A stretch of 64,000 nucleotides of DNA from Asparagopsis taxiformis (Eukaryota; Rhodophyta; Florideophyceae; Bonnemaisoniales; Bonnemaisoniaceae). The notes beneath the pieces are model-generated. The model saw only the letters and a program-made list of their open reading frames with translations. It made no database searches and was not told the origin of the DNA. The stretch is taken from NCBI GenBank assembly GCA_030407315.1, contig JALQPE010000320.1, forward strand, positions 1 through 64,000, in the 5' to 3' direction. The translations under genes and the position numbers were made by a program. Positions 10,660 through 21,900 of the stretch are shown piece by piece (position 1 is the stretch's first letter; every line of letters begins with the position of its first letter).

Positions 10660-11467
10660 CTGGATTTTTTCCCTTCAAGAAGGGCCTTCTTCGGAACCAA
10701 GACTTGGAGACCTGGCTCCGAAGTAATTACGGAGACTCGAGTGGTCCGTCGCGGCGGGAGGGTTATACTCGCAGCCACGCGGACGTTGCGGTTGCGCGGC
10801 CTCGGTAGCAATGGCGACTGAGGCACTGGTACTCTCGTGAGAGACTTCCGCCACCCAATGGGTATACGTTCCTGGGTATGGCGCATGATAAACAGCCGTT
10901 TTGGCGGAAGTACGGCATCAACATGAGCGTTGATGAAATCACATCCAAGGATGCAAGCGACAGCAAGTTGTTCGACAACTATGAAGCGTTGCCGAATCGT
11001 CGATTTCCCAACCTGGAGGTGTAGGATTGCCACGGCAATTGGTGGCATTCGGCGGCCGTTTGCATCAAGAACTCGAGTTCCTGCGGGAAGTTTTTCGAGA
11101 GGATATCGCTGCCGCCAATCAGTGGGGAGCGCGTTCTCTCGAATAACACTAAGGCTGGCCCCAGTGTCCACACTGCGGCCAAGTAACTAAAACTGACCTT
11201 GGTCAATCCTAGCAACGCGTCAACTTGGTAGTTGCGCGTTCCGACGGTTAGTACAGAGACGTCACCGGGCTCATCCCTTGAGCCGGCTGGTTGTCCTTGG
11301 ACAATGTTCTGCACTACAGGGGCAAGTTGGCTTGTAGCCGTTTGGGCTTGACCAACTTGTTCAGCACCCGGAAGCGGTGAATGAGCGAATTTCACACCGG
11401 GTGTCGAGGCGCTCGGAGGCGGTTCCCTACATCGCCTCCTCCATCCCGTTTTCCGGGTGGGGGCCAA
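10509..11467 (-). pseudogene. pro: Retropepsin-type aspartic protease region
   Basis: Two overlapping frames cover this part. The upstream one (11467-10979) gives a linker and the approach strand (VLTVGTRNYQVDALLG). The downstream one (11171-10509) begins with the catalytic motif DTGASLSVI and continues with VACILGCDFINAHV, matching the flap-to-ILG end of a retroviral protease. The single DTG indicates a dimeric enzyme. The shift between the frames falls close to the active site, so this copy cannot make an intact protease without recoding. Confidence 0.82.
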
Positions 11468-12119
11468 TATCGCTGGAGGAAGAGCTCCCTCCTACCGATA
11501 GCTCGTCCAACTCCCGTGGGAGTTCAGCTTCTTCGGTGTCAACCAATAGGGTGCGTAGCAAATCCCTTTCGTTCTGGTCGTATGGTTCGCGCGCCTGCGC
11601 GGCCTTGATGCTATCGCGGACCTCCTGGGGGAGTAAGCGGCATTGGGTCATGACATGACCCACCTTGCGGCATACGAGGCAACGTGGCGGCGTGCGTGCG
11701 CTGGTGTACACTCGCGAGTGTGGGGTCTTAGGGTATTCCCGTCGCTGACCCAAGGGTCTTCCACGGTCCCTGTCTCGTCGACCACCATCGGAGCCATTGA
11801 AGTCCAACTGGCGTTGAGTGGGGGTGTGGGCGGTTGCGCCAGCCTCTACCCCTCCTTCAGAAACTCCTATGGGAGTCGTATCGACTGAATCCAGAGGCGG
11901 GGTATTTTCCCCGCCGAAGGCCACGGCCAACACGGCGTTATTGCCTTGTTCGCTCGCGAGCGTTCCTTCGTCTACGGATATCGTATTCACCCTACGCGTG
12001 GTGACCCGTTTCTGCGTAGGTATCGGGGGATTAGTGCGCAGGCGGGAGTGTTGGCGCTGCGTTTCACGAGCAGTATCGCCAAGGCTCTGCGCGCGCATAC
12101 GAACGTCCTGAAACGTCAT
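11427..12119 (-). pseudogene. gag: gag C-terminal part with CCHC zinc knuckle
   Basis: This 230-codon frame opens with MTFQDVRMRAQSLGD. It passes through a basic, Arg-rich linker and carries a retroviral-type zinc knuckle, CLVCRKVGHVMTQC (C-x2-C-x4-H-x4-C), at about residues 144-157. Such knuckles bind element RNA in the nucleocapsid. An acidic Ser-rich tail follows. It is out of frame with the capsid part upstream and with the protease downstream. Confidence 0.88.
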
Positions 12120-12228
12120 ACGGGGGTTTTGGACACATCATCCGCGCACAACGTGTTGTGAATATGATAATAATCCATCGATGTAAATCGCCATGAGGGC
12201 GAGCGCTCGAGGAATGCGTCACCGCACC

Positions 12229-13752
12229 TCAGGGCTTCCCTTCGGAGGAGGGGGCGAACTGGTCTTCAGTCTCTGCTACGCCTTGGCGCATTTGCGTGAC
12301 TTGACGGTACGCGTGCTGGAGTACCGACTCCTTCGCGTACGCGAGTAACAGCCAGTTGACGGCTTCCGGATAGGAATTGATGATGTCAATTCCCGGACGT
12401 GCGTCGGCAAAACCCGTGCCTCGGCCGACGTAAGAGAGCATCGTTTCACGAGCCTCCCCAGCCATGAAATATTTCATGAGCGGGAGGGCTGCTCCTTCGG
12501 CCACGCCGGTTTCATCACACGCAAACTTGAAGTTCTTCAAGAACGCCAGAACGGCGATTGGGTCTTCACCAGTGAAGAGCGGTACGGTCATGACATGCCT
12601 GAGCTGTCTTGCCGTCCGGGACAGCCGCTGGGCGACTTCATCGTCGTAGCGGTTGTCTTGGTTCCGCAACCTATATGTGCGGTAAGATAGGGCTTTCGTG
12701 AAGCGCTCGTTAAGCGGCCTGATTTCGACAAGGCCGGGGTAAGACGAGTCTGGTGACTCTTCCGCCCGGGGGCGTTCTTGGTGTGGGGCTTGAGCGCATG
12801 ATTCACGCATGAGGTCCACCCAGCGACGGGCTTCTTCATGTTCCCTATTTTCCCTGCGGGGGTCATGGTTCGGTGGGTCTCCACCGATCGGTTCCATTCG
12901 AACCGGTCGAGCGGCGTCATCGTTCCGGCCCGCTCTGCTGCGAGGAGAGAGCGGACTTAACGGCGCCTCGGCGTCCTGCATTTCTGTCACGGCGTCCCGG
13001 ACGAGATGCGGAATTTCGAGCCTTAGGGCCGTCTTGAGTCGCGTGTAAACGCGTTCGGTCACGACCGACTCCAATTGTCTGGTCACGATGGGAACGATTT
13101 CGGAGATCAGCGAGGCGCGCATATCGTCATAAGCTGCCTGCGGGTGAATGGCGCGGTCGATACGCACCTCCTCGCGAGCGATTTCACGGGCTACCTCCCG
13201 TGCGATAGCCCGGATCTCCTGCGGGGCAACTGCCGTGGCAGGCGGCTGCTTCAAAGCCGCACTGGCAGGGGCAGTGGCCGTGCTTGGCATCCGTGGGGGC
13301 CTGTCCGAAAACAGTCCTGTGGATGGCAATGTGGTCAAGCCGAGGCTGGGAAGCGGGTCAATATGGATAGAGGGCTCGCGAAGCACTCTCTTCCCCTCGC
13401 TTCTGCTGTTCGCTGCAGCAGGCGTCGGCTCTTGAGCCACCGATAATTCATCACCTCTAGGGGTAGGCGCCACTACAGGAAGTGTAAGTGGCCTAGCGCC
13501 CATCCCTGAGTCCACGCTTGACAGCGAGTGGACATTTTCCGCCGGGGGCGGCGACTTTGGAGGTGTCGCCGCTGAAACTGCCGAGGCAGTCTTCTTTCGC
13601 GCGTTTGCGCGAGTTCGGGGAGGGGAGCTTCGCGGCACGCTGGCTGCCCTCCCTTTTCTACGACTGGTAGTCGTAGTGGCCGAGGATTTTCGCTCCTTGG
13701 CTAGTGAGCTGGCCGTCGGCTCATCGATGCCGGGGCCATTCTGTTCGCTCAC
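12229..13752 (-). pseudogene. gag: gag, capsid-type region (retrotransposon, frame 1)
   Basis: The frame is open for 507 codons. The first half is Ser/Pro/Ala/Arg-rich and basic, followed by an Arg/Glu helix-like stretch. The last 150 residues look like a retrotransposon gag capsid domain: a FTGEDPIAVLAFLKNF segment, then MKYFMAGEARETMLSYV and NWLLLAYAKESVLQHAYRQV. No ATG opens the frame; the nominal first codon is GTG and the first ATG comes about 80 codons in, so the original start may be mutated. The frame ends just after TEDQFA, but the same protein continues in another frame from about 12250 to 12125 (LLRREALRCGDAFLERS segment), showing a frameshift. Confidence 0.85.
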
Positions 13753-14023
13753 CGAAAATATAAATAATTTGGTTGAGATTATGCTCCTCCGAGCTACGGT
13801 GTTTAACGTCTGTCGACGGTTACCTCACACGAATCTTCGTCGATTTACAGGGCCTGCAGCTCCGGGCGTACCCGTTCTGACTTTCTTCGTACCTCGCGTA
13901 CGGTATACTTTCCTTTCCTTTGTTACTTTCCTAGTTTTTGACGCTGACAAAGCGGTGTACAATGCTCACCAGCGGAGATGTTTTAGCAACCTAGGTTGAT
14001 CAACAGCGTCCCGAACGCTTCTA

Positions 14024-14036
14024 GGTCGAGAGACCA
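14024..14036 (-). other. Candidate tRNA primer-binding site
   Basis: On the minus strand the sequence TGGTCTCTCGACC starts two bases after the LTR end (CA, then TT). The leading TGG complements a tRNA CCA tail and the spacing is canonical. I did not identify which tRNA would match the remaining ten bases. Confidence 0.55.
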
Positions 14037-14038
14037 AA

Positions 14039-15312
14039 TGTAGGACCTTAGCCCTTGTAGATGGATTATACCTCCGAGGAGGATTAGAGGATAGGGATAA
14101 GGCTTCGAACTCACGAGTGAGAGCGCCGATTCCACGAGGTTGACGCCTCGTGCGATCCTAGTAGCCCGAGGCTGTGTCGGGTGGATCGATCCCTCGGAGC
14201 CCGGACACCTGTCTCCCAACCCGGTAGCGGGTGGTAGAGCGGGGTCCGGGAGGGCTGGATCTAACCTGCCGGAGGGATCTATCGGCCGTGGCCGTCCTCA
14301 ACCCACTCAAGGGTTAACTAGGCACTTAGCGCGATGGATCCCCGCGGGGATTGTGGTCGCCTCCACGCGTGGTTTTCACACGACGTATTCCGCAACTGTG
14401 ATACCACTGACGGCAGCGGTCGGGACCGTTTGAAAAGCCTGCGGGCGTTGGCTTCGGTTGACCGGCTGGGGGTGCCAACCGACAGCACTCCCAGTCGGCA
14501 GCCTTGTCCCGGTGGGCGGAAGGCCCCTCCCGGTCGCCTAGCGGCGTTAAAAGAAGCGGGAAGGTTCTCCACTACCGTGGAGACGAAATGCCCTAGGGCA
14601 ACCCACGTGCACTCCCGCCGGAGGAGGCTCGCGGCGGGCAATTGGGGAAATGTGCGAGCGATCCCCAATTGGAGATCGAGACGGAGCAGCGGGTATCCGG
14701 TAAGGGAACTGCCGCCGCCGTTTAGTTGTAAGTTAAACGACCACGGTCGAAAGATTTGGAACCGAGACGATCTGCCTTTATTGTAGCTTAGTGGTCAATC
14801 CGTTGACCTTAAATGGTCAACGAGACTGCCGGGACCGGACCAGGACCAATGGTCCCGGTCCGGCGTCCAATGGACCTTGTGGGGTGTTTATGCGGCCCAG
14901 GGGCCTTACAGAGTAAGCTGCTACGTTGCTACGTGTAAACTAATAGAAACGGCTAGCCGTAACATACACGTGTGTAACTGTAACGGGAGAATCCTCCCAC
15001 TCGCACACGTGTGTGACTAATCGCGCCTATATCGCTACACGTTGCACGCTCGCCGAAGGGTCCCGCGCAAGCAATGTGGCCCGGTGCCAATGCAAGGCGG
15101 CACGCGCCCATTCGCCCTTGGGCGACAATTGCCTTGCCACGTCACTGCGGCCATTGATTCCCCACGCGGCTCTTCGCGGCTGATTCCCTATCGAGCACCC
15201 ACTCACGCTCTCGAGCGTACCGCTTAAGCGACCCTTCCTGACGCCCATTCCAGACGCCTGGAATTGTCCCCCCCCGCGACCGCTCGCAGCGCGATACGGG
15301 ACGAGTCCCACA
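14039..15312 (-). repeat. 5' LTR of the chromovirus
   Basis: This 1274-bp block repeats the sequence at 1-1261 in the same orientation. On the minus strand it begins TGTGGGACTCG at 15312 and ends GGTCCTACA at 14039, so it has the usual TG...CA ends. It differs from the left copy by several single-base indels and substitutions. Being upstream of gag on the minus strand, it should carry the element's promoter. Confidence 0.93.
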
Positions 15313-15324
15313 CGTATACTACAA

Positions 15325-15872
15325 TCTACACGGTAGTGGACCAGCTTCCCTCTTCTTTTAACGCCGTCAGGCGACCGGGAGTGGCCTTCCGCCCACCGGG
15401 ACAAGGCTACCGACTGGGAGCTCTGTCGTTTCGGCACTCCCAGCCGGTCAACCGAGCTAACGCCCGTGGGCTTCTCAATAGGTCTCGACCGCAGCCGCCG
15501 GCGGTATCACAGTTGCGGAATCCGTCGTGTGGGCAGCCACGCGTGGAGGCGACCACAACTCTCCGCGGGGATCCATCGCGCTAAGTGCCTAGTTAACCCT
15601 TGAGTGGGTTGAGGACGGCCACGGCCGATAGATCCCTCCGGCAGGTTAGATCCAGCCCTCCCGGACCCCGCTCTACCACCCGCTACCGGGTTGGGAGACA
15701 GGTGTCCGGGCTCCGAGGGATCGATCCACCCGACACAGCCCTCGGGCTACTAGGATCGCACGAGGCGTCAGCGTCGTGGAATCGGCGCTCTCACTCGTGA
15801 GTTCGAAGCCTTATCCCTATCCTCTTATCCTCCTCGGAGGTACAATCTATCTACAAGGGCTAAGGTCCTACA
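15325..15872 (+). repeat. Inverted, 5'-truncated LTR of the same chromovirus family
   Basis: The block is the reverse complement of the LTR segment at about 1-533 and of its counterpart from 14039. It ends GGTCCTACA at 15872, which is the LTR's true 3' end, but its other end is cut near 15325. It therefore represents a second element or solo LTR in the opposite orientation, only 12 bp from the 5' LTR. It is more diverged than the two LTRs are from each other. Confidence 0.85.
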
Positions 15873-15949
15873 CACTGCGACGTAATCTCAACGTTATGCC
15901 CCTCCCTCTATCCGCCTATGGTGCCTTGTCCCGTAGCGTCAAGGGGGAG

Positions 15950-16135
15950 TGTCAAGGACCATCAACTGACAATACCGCTACGGCACAACCAAGGACCGTC
16001 ACACGTGTACACGTGACAGATAGGAATTATATATAAACATAACCTCGAGACACCGACAACGTCTCGGGGTAAGAAGTTCACTTAACACTCTGCCTACCCA
16101 TATTATTTGTCTCGCCGGCGAGTCTTCTGGTGGCA
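15950..16135 (+). repeat. Possible Ty1/copia-type LTR remnant
   Basis: A purine tract AAGGGGGAG at 15941-15949 is followed at once by TGTCAAGGACC, the arrangement of a polypurine tract abutting a 3' LTR. A TATA-like TTATATATAAAC lies near 16027 and a CGAGAC/GTCTCG inverted repeat near 16043-16066. The right end is uncertain (a GGCA near 16135 is a guess). No pol sequence is left upstream, so the assignment rests on these short signals. Confidence 0.35.
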
Positions 16136-16664
16136 AAATTGGAACTATTCGTTTAATATTTCAGTTTAAACTACGATGGTAAAAAGTGACCTCATTTAAG
16201 GCTACTTGTCCGATAGACACTAGGCGGCAGTGAGCTGCTTTTTATTTGTAGCCGGATGGACGTATGGAATTTCCCAGACGTTCATCCAACCCTAAATTAA
16301 AATTCTTGTAGAAACTACTTGTAGAATTTTAAATAAAGAAGTCAATTCCACACCTCAGTCTGCTCATTCAGTTTGAACAGAATCGAATGTTGTCTCACAT
16401 CATTTGAAATGATTCATTTTGTCCCCCCCTCGTCCCATATGAGCTTCATCTTTTTCTGGTCCATATATCACGGTAATATCGAAGTTCGGACCAGTTCGGG
16501 ACTTGAAGAATCCCCAGCCATGTAAGTCCAGTGTTCATACGGAAAGGCCCTGATGCACCATGAACTCCTCTTTTAAACTAGGCGCAAACGCGTCGAGATA
16601 TTTTTTCACATCACACACTTGACCCTCGTCACTGCCGTCCGTACTAAACAACAATTTCACAGCT
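16136..16664. other. AT-rich upstream region of the methyltransferase gene
   Basis: About 530 bp of AT-rich sequence with no convincing ORF. A small inverted-repeat-like pair (AATTCTTGTAGAA and TTGTAGAATTTTAAA) lies near 16302-16335. The base composition drops sharply from the GC-rich retrotransposon. Confidence 0.4.
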
Positions 16665-17621
16665 ATGTCCAAACCTACCACATCGTTCGCTTTTTCCGCA
16701 ATTGATCCGCCGCATACGCGGTTCCCCACTCTTCAACCATCACAACCTAGCACGGAAACCCTATTCATGTGCCCCATCTGCAAAGCCAGTCTCCCTGCTA
16801 ATATTCCAGATTTCTGCCCACATTGCTCCGCATCATTCCTCAAATATGACGGCTACATTGACCTCACAACTGAACAGCCTTCCAGTGCGATTTCTTTGTT
16901 TTTCTCAGCTCTGCTCCGTAACAATTGGAAACAAAACCTATTCAGATTCCCAGCTATATCGCACTGGTACGAGCGTGGATACCGTGATATGTTTTCGCTG
17001 CTTGGATTCCCGGGCACCGCAGAAGAGGTTGAGATGGCCATAGATTTCATATCACCAACATCGCAAAGTTCCATTCTAGATTTGAGTTGTGCATCTGGGT
17101 TACATGCAAGAAAGTTTGCACAGTCTGGTGCATTTGGAACTGTAATTGCTGCTGACTACTCACATTCCATGCTTGAAGAGTGTGTTGAACTAGCGAGAAG
17201 TGATGAACACGCAAATGAATTTGGGGTGTATAGAGCGGATGTGCATGCACTGCCATTTGTGGACGGAGCTTTCGATGCAGTGCATATTGGCGCCGCTCTA
17301 CATTGCTACCCGAATTTGCGGGTTGCACTTGCAGAGATCTACAGGGTAATAAAACCGGGGGGGAAACTGTTTGCGACGACATTCTTCGATTATATTCATT
17401 ATCGGTATGGGAAAGGCGTAAGGAAGGACTGTGAGATCTCAAAATGGTGTACGGAGGAATATCAAGTTCCACTGAAAGGAGAATTGGTGAGCGTGGTGAT
17501 CGGGTACAACTTTTTTATCAAGGAGGATCTGGAAGATGCGCTGAAAGATGCTGGCTTTGATGCAAGCGTTGACCAGATGGAGGGTGTTGCAGTGGTTCGA
17601 GCGCGCAAAGGGACAAATTAG
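16665..17621 (+). CDS. Class I SAM-dependent methyltransferase, At1g78140/At2g41040 type, probably plastid
   Basis: The 318-residue protein starts at an ATG with a Ser/Thr/Pro-rich leader of about 30 residues that could be a transit peptide. Cys36-x2-Cys39 and Cys51-x2-Cys54 form a small zinc-ribbon-like motif. Then comes YERGYRDMFSLLGFPG, a hallmark of the plant chloroplast methyltransferases At1g78140 and At2g41040. The SAM-binding motif I is ILDLSCASGLHARKFA, with an acidic AADYS after the second strand, then LPFVDGAFDAVHIGAALHCY and EIYRVIKPGGKLF (motifs II and III). In Arabidopsis, relatives are found in plastoglobules; the substrate is not known to me. The gene has no intron. Confidence 0.85.
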   Translation: MSKPTTSFAFSAIDPPHTRFPTLQPSQPSTETLFMCPICKASLPANIPDFCPHCSASFLKYDGYIDLTTEQPSSAISLFFSALLRNNWKQNLFRFPAISHWYERGYRDMFSLLGFPGTAEEVEMAIDFISPTSQSSILDLSCASGLHARKFAQSGAFGTVIAADYSHSMLEECVELARSDEHANEFGVYRADVHALPFVDGAFDAVHIGAALHCYPNLRVALAEIYRVIKPGGKLFATTFFDYIHYRYGKGVRKDCEISKWCTEEYQVPLKGELVSVVIGYNFFIKEDLEDALKDAGFDASVDQMEGVAVVRARKGTN

Positions 17622-18458
17622 AAATGCGTGTGTTGAAAACGGAGCATTTGCAAGATATTGCATTGGCCATGCTGGATATCAACAATGGCCAATGGAAAAC
17701 CCTATTGCGTGACGCGATACGCAATTTGCATTACCCCGCATTATTCATTCTAAATTGATCAAAATGATAAATTATCATACACCACACCATTTTGTTAATG
17801 GAAGCATGCAGAGGGGATGAACGATGTGGCTGGGAGCATGAACACCTTAGGCCAATTATTATCGACTATTTGGACACTCTATTTCTGAACTTGACTAGCC
17901 CTTATACGCGCTTCTCCAGTACCGTTATACCCAAGTTCAGGCCATCACAGCGTAGCATGATAGTACTAGAAAAACAAAACATAAATCTCCTATGTATTGA
18001 GTAGTGCAATGGACTTGTAGGCATTATATTGTTTGTTAATGAATCACGGGTGCTTTCCCTGATCACACCAACGTTATTTTTCGCAACTTTTCGGGTCTAT
18101 ACCGGATCAGTCGAAAGGTCCAGAACGTCGAGAATGACAGCACTGTGCAAGGTCTGTATCGGTAATTACCATGATTGTATCATGTTGACACAGGGAGTGG
18201 AGGTATTTTCTGTTCTGCATTTACTGTGGCGCGCGTGCCGATTGAGACGCTTACGCACACGAGGGTAGGCACAACATGGCTTCGGCTACTGCGGTGACTG
18301 CAGTAAAGTAACCTCACAGCGCAGTTGCTCAGGAGCCGAAAATCTGCTTAATTTCATCGCACTCTCATAATCTTAGGTTTTAGTACGACTACCGGTTACG
18401 GTGCTCGTTCTTATTCTACGATACAAGTTACGTACGTGGAGCATTCATATACAGGTAG
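17622..18458. other. Intergenic DNA without a recognisable gene
   Basis: About 840 bp downstream of the methyltransferase. Only short AT-rich frames occur. I see no RNA gene or repeat. It leads into a transposase fragment, so part of it may be decayed transposon sequence. Confidence 0.4.
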
Positions 18459-18720
18459 CGGGTAGCCTTTCTAGTAACAACACTAGTTCCCAAGCGCAAC
18501 ATCGAAGCTCTCAAGGAGCGTGAATGCTTGCGAAGATTTAGATTTTTGAAACAAGACATTGCACGAATTGTTAAACGATTGAAGTGGGACAATGAAGAAT
18601 TTACTACAGTGAGGCGAAGATACACTGCAGATGGGGTTGAAGTGTTTTAATTCTCGCCAGGAGGCTCAATACCGCTTATACTTGGGCAGATCTCGAAGAA
18701 GATCCATACTTGATTGAAAT
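18459..18720 (+). pseudogene. PIF/Harbinger-like transposase fragment, frameshifted
   Basis: The plus strand from 18459 to 18650 encodes 63 residues without a start, including KERECLRRFRFLKQDIARIV and VRRRYTADGVEVF. This resembles the N-terminal region of PIF/Harbinger (HARBI1-like) transposases, which have a C-x-R-x-FRF-x(2)-DI-x-R-(I/L) pattern and then T-R-x-R-Y-x(3)-G-x-E. A one-base shift at the poly-T near 18645 restores the expected next block, LILARRLNTAYTWADLEED, at 18645-18700. No DDE domain follows. The fragment is therefore a dead 5' piece of a transposase gene. Confidence 0.55.
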
Positions 18721-18923
18721 CAAAAATCCTCTAAAATGGAGATCCAATATAACTTGTGACATCACCATTCACAAAGAGGGAATCTACCCCAAATTCATTG
18801 CCATATCACGGTAAGTGTTGTACGTTTTCACTTGTCAGAACTGATGAACTACTGTATCGTCACAATTTAGTCAGAGAGTTAACACTGTTAGCAGCGAAAA
18901 TGATGCTTTGGGGCCCCGTTCCG

Positions 18924-21900
18924 CTACAGCGAAATTGCTGGCCGAGTGTTGATCCCGTCTTCGCCAACAGTCCTCCGTAAAATCGTGTCTCCACATGCCA
19001 TACGAATCCTCTCAACTGTTGCTGGAGAATCTAGTTCAAACCACTGATCGAGTCCGTTCTCTCGGCGACATGCTGCTATAGCATCTCGAATAGCAAAGAA
19101 CACAGATGCTGCTAGGAACAGCGGTGGCTCACCAACCCCCTTACTAGAATGTATCGTGTCCTGCTCGTTCCGGGTCTTCAGTATTCGTACTCGAAAGTCT
19201 TTCGGAATATCCAGGAATCCTGGTATTTTGTAGGTACTAGGTCCCAAAGTAAACGTCTGCCCCACTTTCACCCACACATGGCTGTTCTTCGACCCTCGCA
19301 CGACTTCCTCCATGGTGCACCAGCCGAGCCCTTGTATAAACGCTCCTTCAATCTGCCCGACGTCAATGGCAGGATTCAGCGCACGTCCAACGTCCATTAC
19401 AATGTCCGTTCTCATCACAGTACTCTCTCCTGTCAAAACATCAATCTCGACTTCTGAAACAGCTGCTCCATTCGTATAATACAAGAATGGCCTTCCTCTT
19501 GCCCCCGGTCGACTTAGATCAAGGCCATCAATGCATGGCGTCTGGTAGAACCCCGTTGCAGATAACCCTATACGATTGAACCACGCCTTCTGCACAATTT
19601 TTTCCCATGTTGCTGAAGGTCCCAGCTCGTCCTTCACCCCTTGCAAATTCTTATTCAATATCTCACATGCCTTCTTCACTGCCATACCGTACAGATCGCT
19701 TGATGCAGACGCTGCAGTTGGCGATGCATTCGGTACCTTATCCGTTGCTGTTTCGGATATGAACACCTTTTCCATCGGTACACCTAGTTCTGTAGCTGCA
19801 ACTTGACACATCTTCGTGTGGAGCCCTTGTCCCATTTCAACACCACCATGAGATATAAGAACAGAGCCATCTCCTTGGTAGATGTGCACGAGGGCTCCTG
19901 CCTGATTGAACGTCTTGAATGTGAAACTGATTCCAAACATAGATGGAATCACTGAAATGCCACGCTTACGGAATGGATGACTACTATTAAATTCATCAAC
20001 TGCTTTTCTTCTGCTCGCAAATGCTGCATCTTCTAGAACTCCATCCCAACATCCCAACAGCGGTGTGACATTGAATTCCATTCCAACTGGGGTTGTACAA
20101 CCGTTTCCGTTTTTCCCAAACATGTTCAGCTCTCGAACTCTCATTGGTGATTGTTTTGTCTCCCATGCAACTCTCTCAATGACTGTTTCTGCAATCATCA
20201 TTCCTTGTGGACCACCAAAGCCTCTAAACGCAGTAGAGCTCGGAGAATTTGTGTAGCAAGCTCTGCCAAGAAACCGAACATTTGGAATATCATAGCAGTT
20301 CATTCCATGATAAAGAGATCTATCCAAGACAGGTATACTGAGATCAGCTGTGTTGCCCATATTGAGGTACATTCGTAGGTCAAGCGCTGTCACGCGTCCA
20401 TCAGGCTCATAGGCGACTTTGTATTTCCCAAGGAAAGCGTGACGAGTCCCAGATGTCAACATATCAACATCTCGATCGAGGATGACACGAACTGGACGCC
20501 CAGTCTTCTGAGCTGCAACAGCTGTAGCAGCAGAAATGAATATATTCCTTGTTTCCTTCCCACCGAAACCTCCACCCAGTCGCTTCACTTTGCACACTAC
20601 TTTGTGCATCGGTTCTCCCAGTACGCTAGCAACCGTTATCTGAGTTTTTCCTGGTGCTTGTGTTGATGACAGGATAGTCATTTCCCCGTTTTCCTCCGGA
20701 ATGGCAATGGTTCCTTGAGGTTCCAGATACCAGTGTTCCTGTGCACCTATCCGAACTTCCCCTTCTACTACCTGTCTGTTTCCCCCTGTGTCATTTAGTG
20801 CTTGATCAACATCACCTTTCTCTATCGAATGAACAGGTTCATTTCGTGCATACGATTCTGCAGCTATTGCATCTTCTATTGTCACCACCGCCGGCAACAC
20901 ATTGTACTCCACTCGGACAGCTCTTGCTGCGTTCCTTGCCTCCTCCAACGTATCAGCGGTCACTAGTGCTATAACTTGGCCCAGTGTCGTCACTTTGTCT
21001 TCTGCAAAACATTCTTCATCAGCGTAGATCGGCCCTATCGCGTTACTTCCTCGCACATCCTCGTATTTCACTATGCTGTGAACTCCTGGCATCATCTTCG
21101 CCTCTGCGTCGTCCACCGAAATAAGTTCTGCGTGCGCCTCAGTACTGAGAACTAGCACTCCCTGTAGTTCTCCGTCAATTTTCGCAATATCATCCAGATA
21201 CTTTGCTTCTCCGCATACTTGGATATCAGCGGAACAATGTTTCAAAGGTTTTCCCATAACATTCATTGTCCCACTTGCTTCCACATCTGGCCATATCTGA
21301 ACCCCTTTGTAGTTCTCACGATTTGTTGACTCCATTAGCCTCAACTCCTCCACATCCAGTTCTATACCCAGCTGGGAGAATGCCGATGGAAAACCAGTGT
21401 TTTCCAGTTTACTCAATTCCTCGTCAACTTGCATGGCTGCATCAACAAACGCCTTGAACAGGAATGCACCCACAAGTGACACACGGAAATGTGCCATTCC
21501 TCCGGGTACATCGGCCCCGAGCTTCAACGACTTGCCAATCACATCCAGGCCTTCATGTAATGTTTCTTCACTGAATCTTTTGCATCGGAGAGCTTTTTCA
21601 ACATCTATTGCCCTAATGGATCTGGCTGCTAGCCCACCAAGCGCGATTGCTACTTCAGCAATTGTCCATTCTGCGGAACTTGGTTCTTTTGTCGAGTGAT
21701 GCTCAGTAACAGTTTTGTATTCAAGGTGAATACGAATCCCAGATGACACAATCGCAATATCGTCTTCTCGCCGCCTCGACACTTTGAAGGCGTGCGCTGT
21801 GTCATAGGGTGATTTATTCCACGGCACAAAAATTCGTATCAGAATCTCTGACATTGTCATGTCAATCTTTCGATAAGAGATGAAGAAATCGGATGCGGAC

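Larger units (their letters stand above)
1..15312 (-). mobile_element. Ty3/gypsy chromovirus LTR retrotransposon, about 15.3 kb, degenerate
   Basis: Two long direct repeats bound an internal region whose coding order on the minus strand is gag, CCHC knuckle, protease, reverse transcriptase, RNase H, integrase, GPY/F module and chromodomain. That order, with integrase after RNase H, is diagnostic of Ty3/gypsy (Metaviridae), and the chromodomain places the element among chromoviruses. The minus-strand LTRs begin TGTGGGAC and end GGTCCTACA. Candidate primer-binding and polypurine sites lie exactly where expected. The coding chain changes frame at least six times and the two LTRs differ by scattered substitutions and single-base indels, so this copy is probably old and non-autonomous. 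It is unusually long: about 5.9 kb between the chromodomain and the 3' LTR is not canonical retrotransposon sequence. The target-site duplication cannot be checked because the left flank is outside the window. Confidence 0.95.

Noticed and set aside
16535..16729. Minus-strand 64-codon frame overlapping the start of the methyltransferase
   Set aside because: It has no motif and overlaps the methyltransferase 5' end; probably chance.
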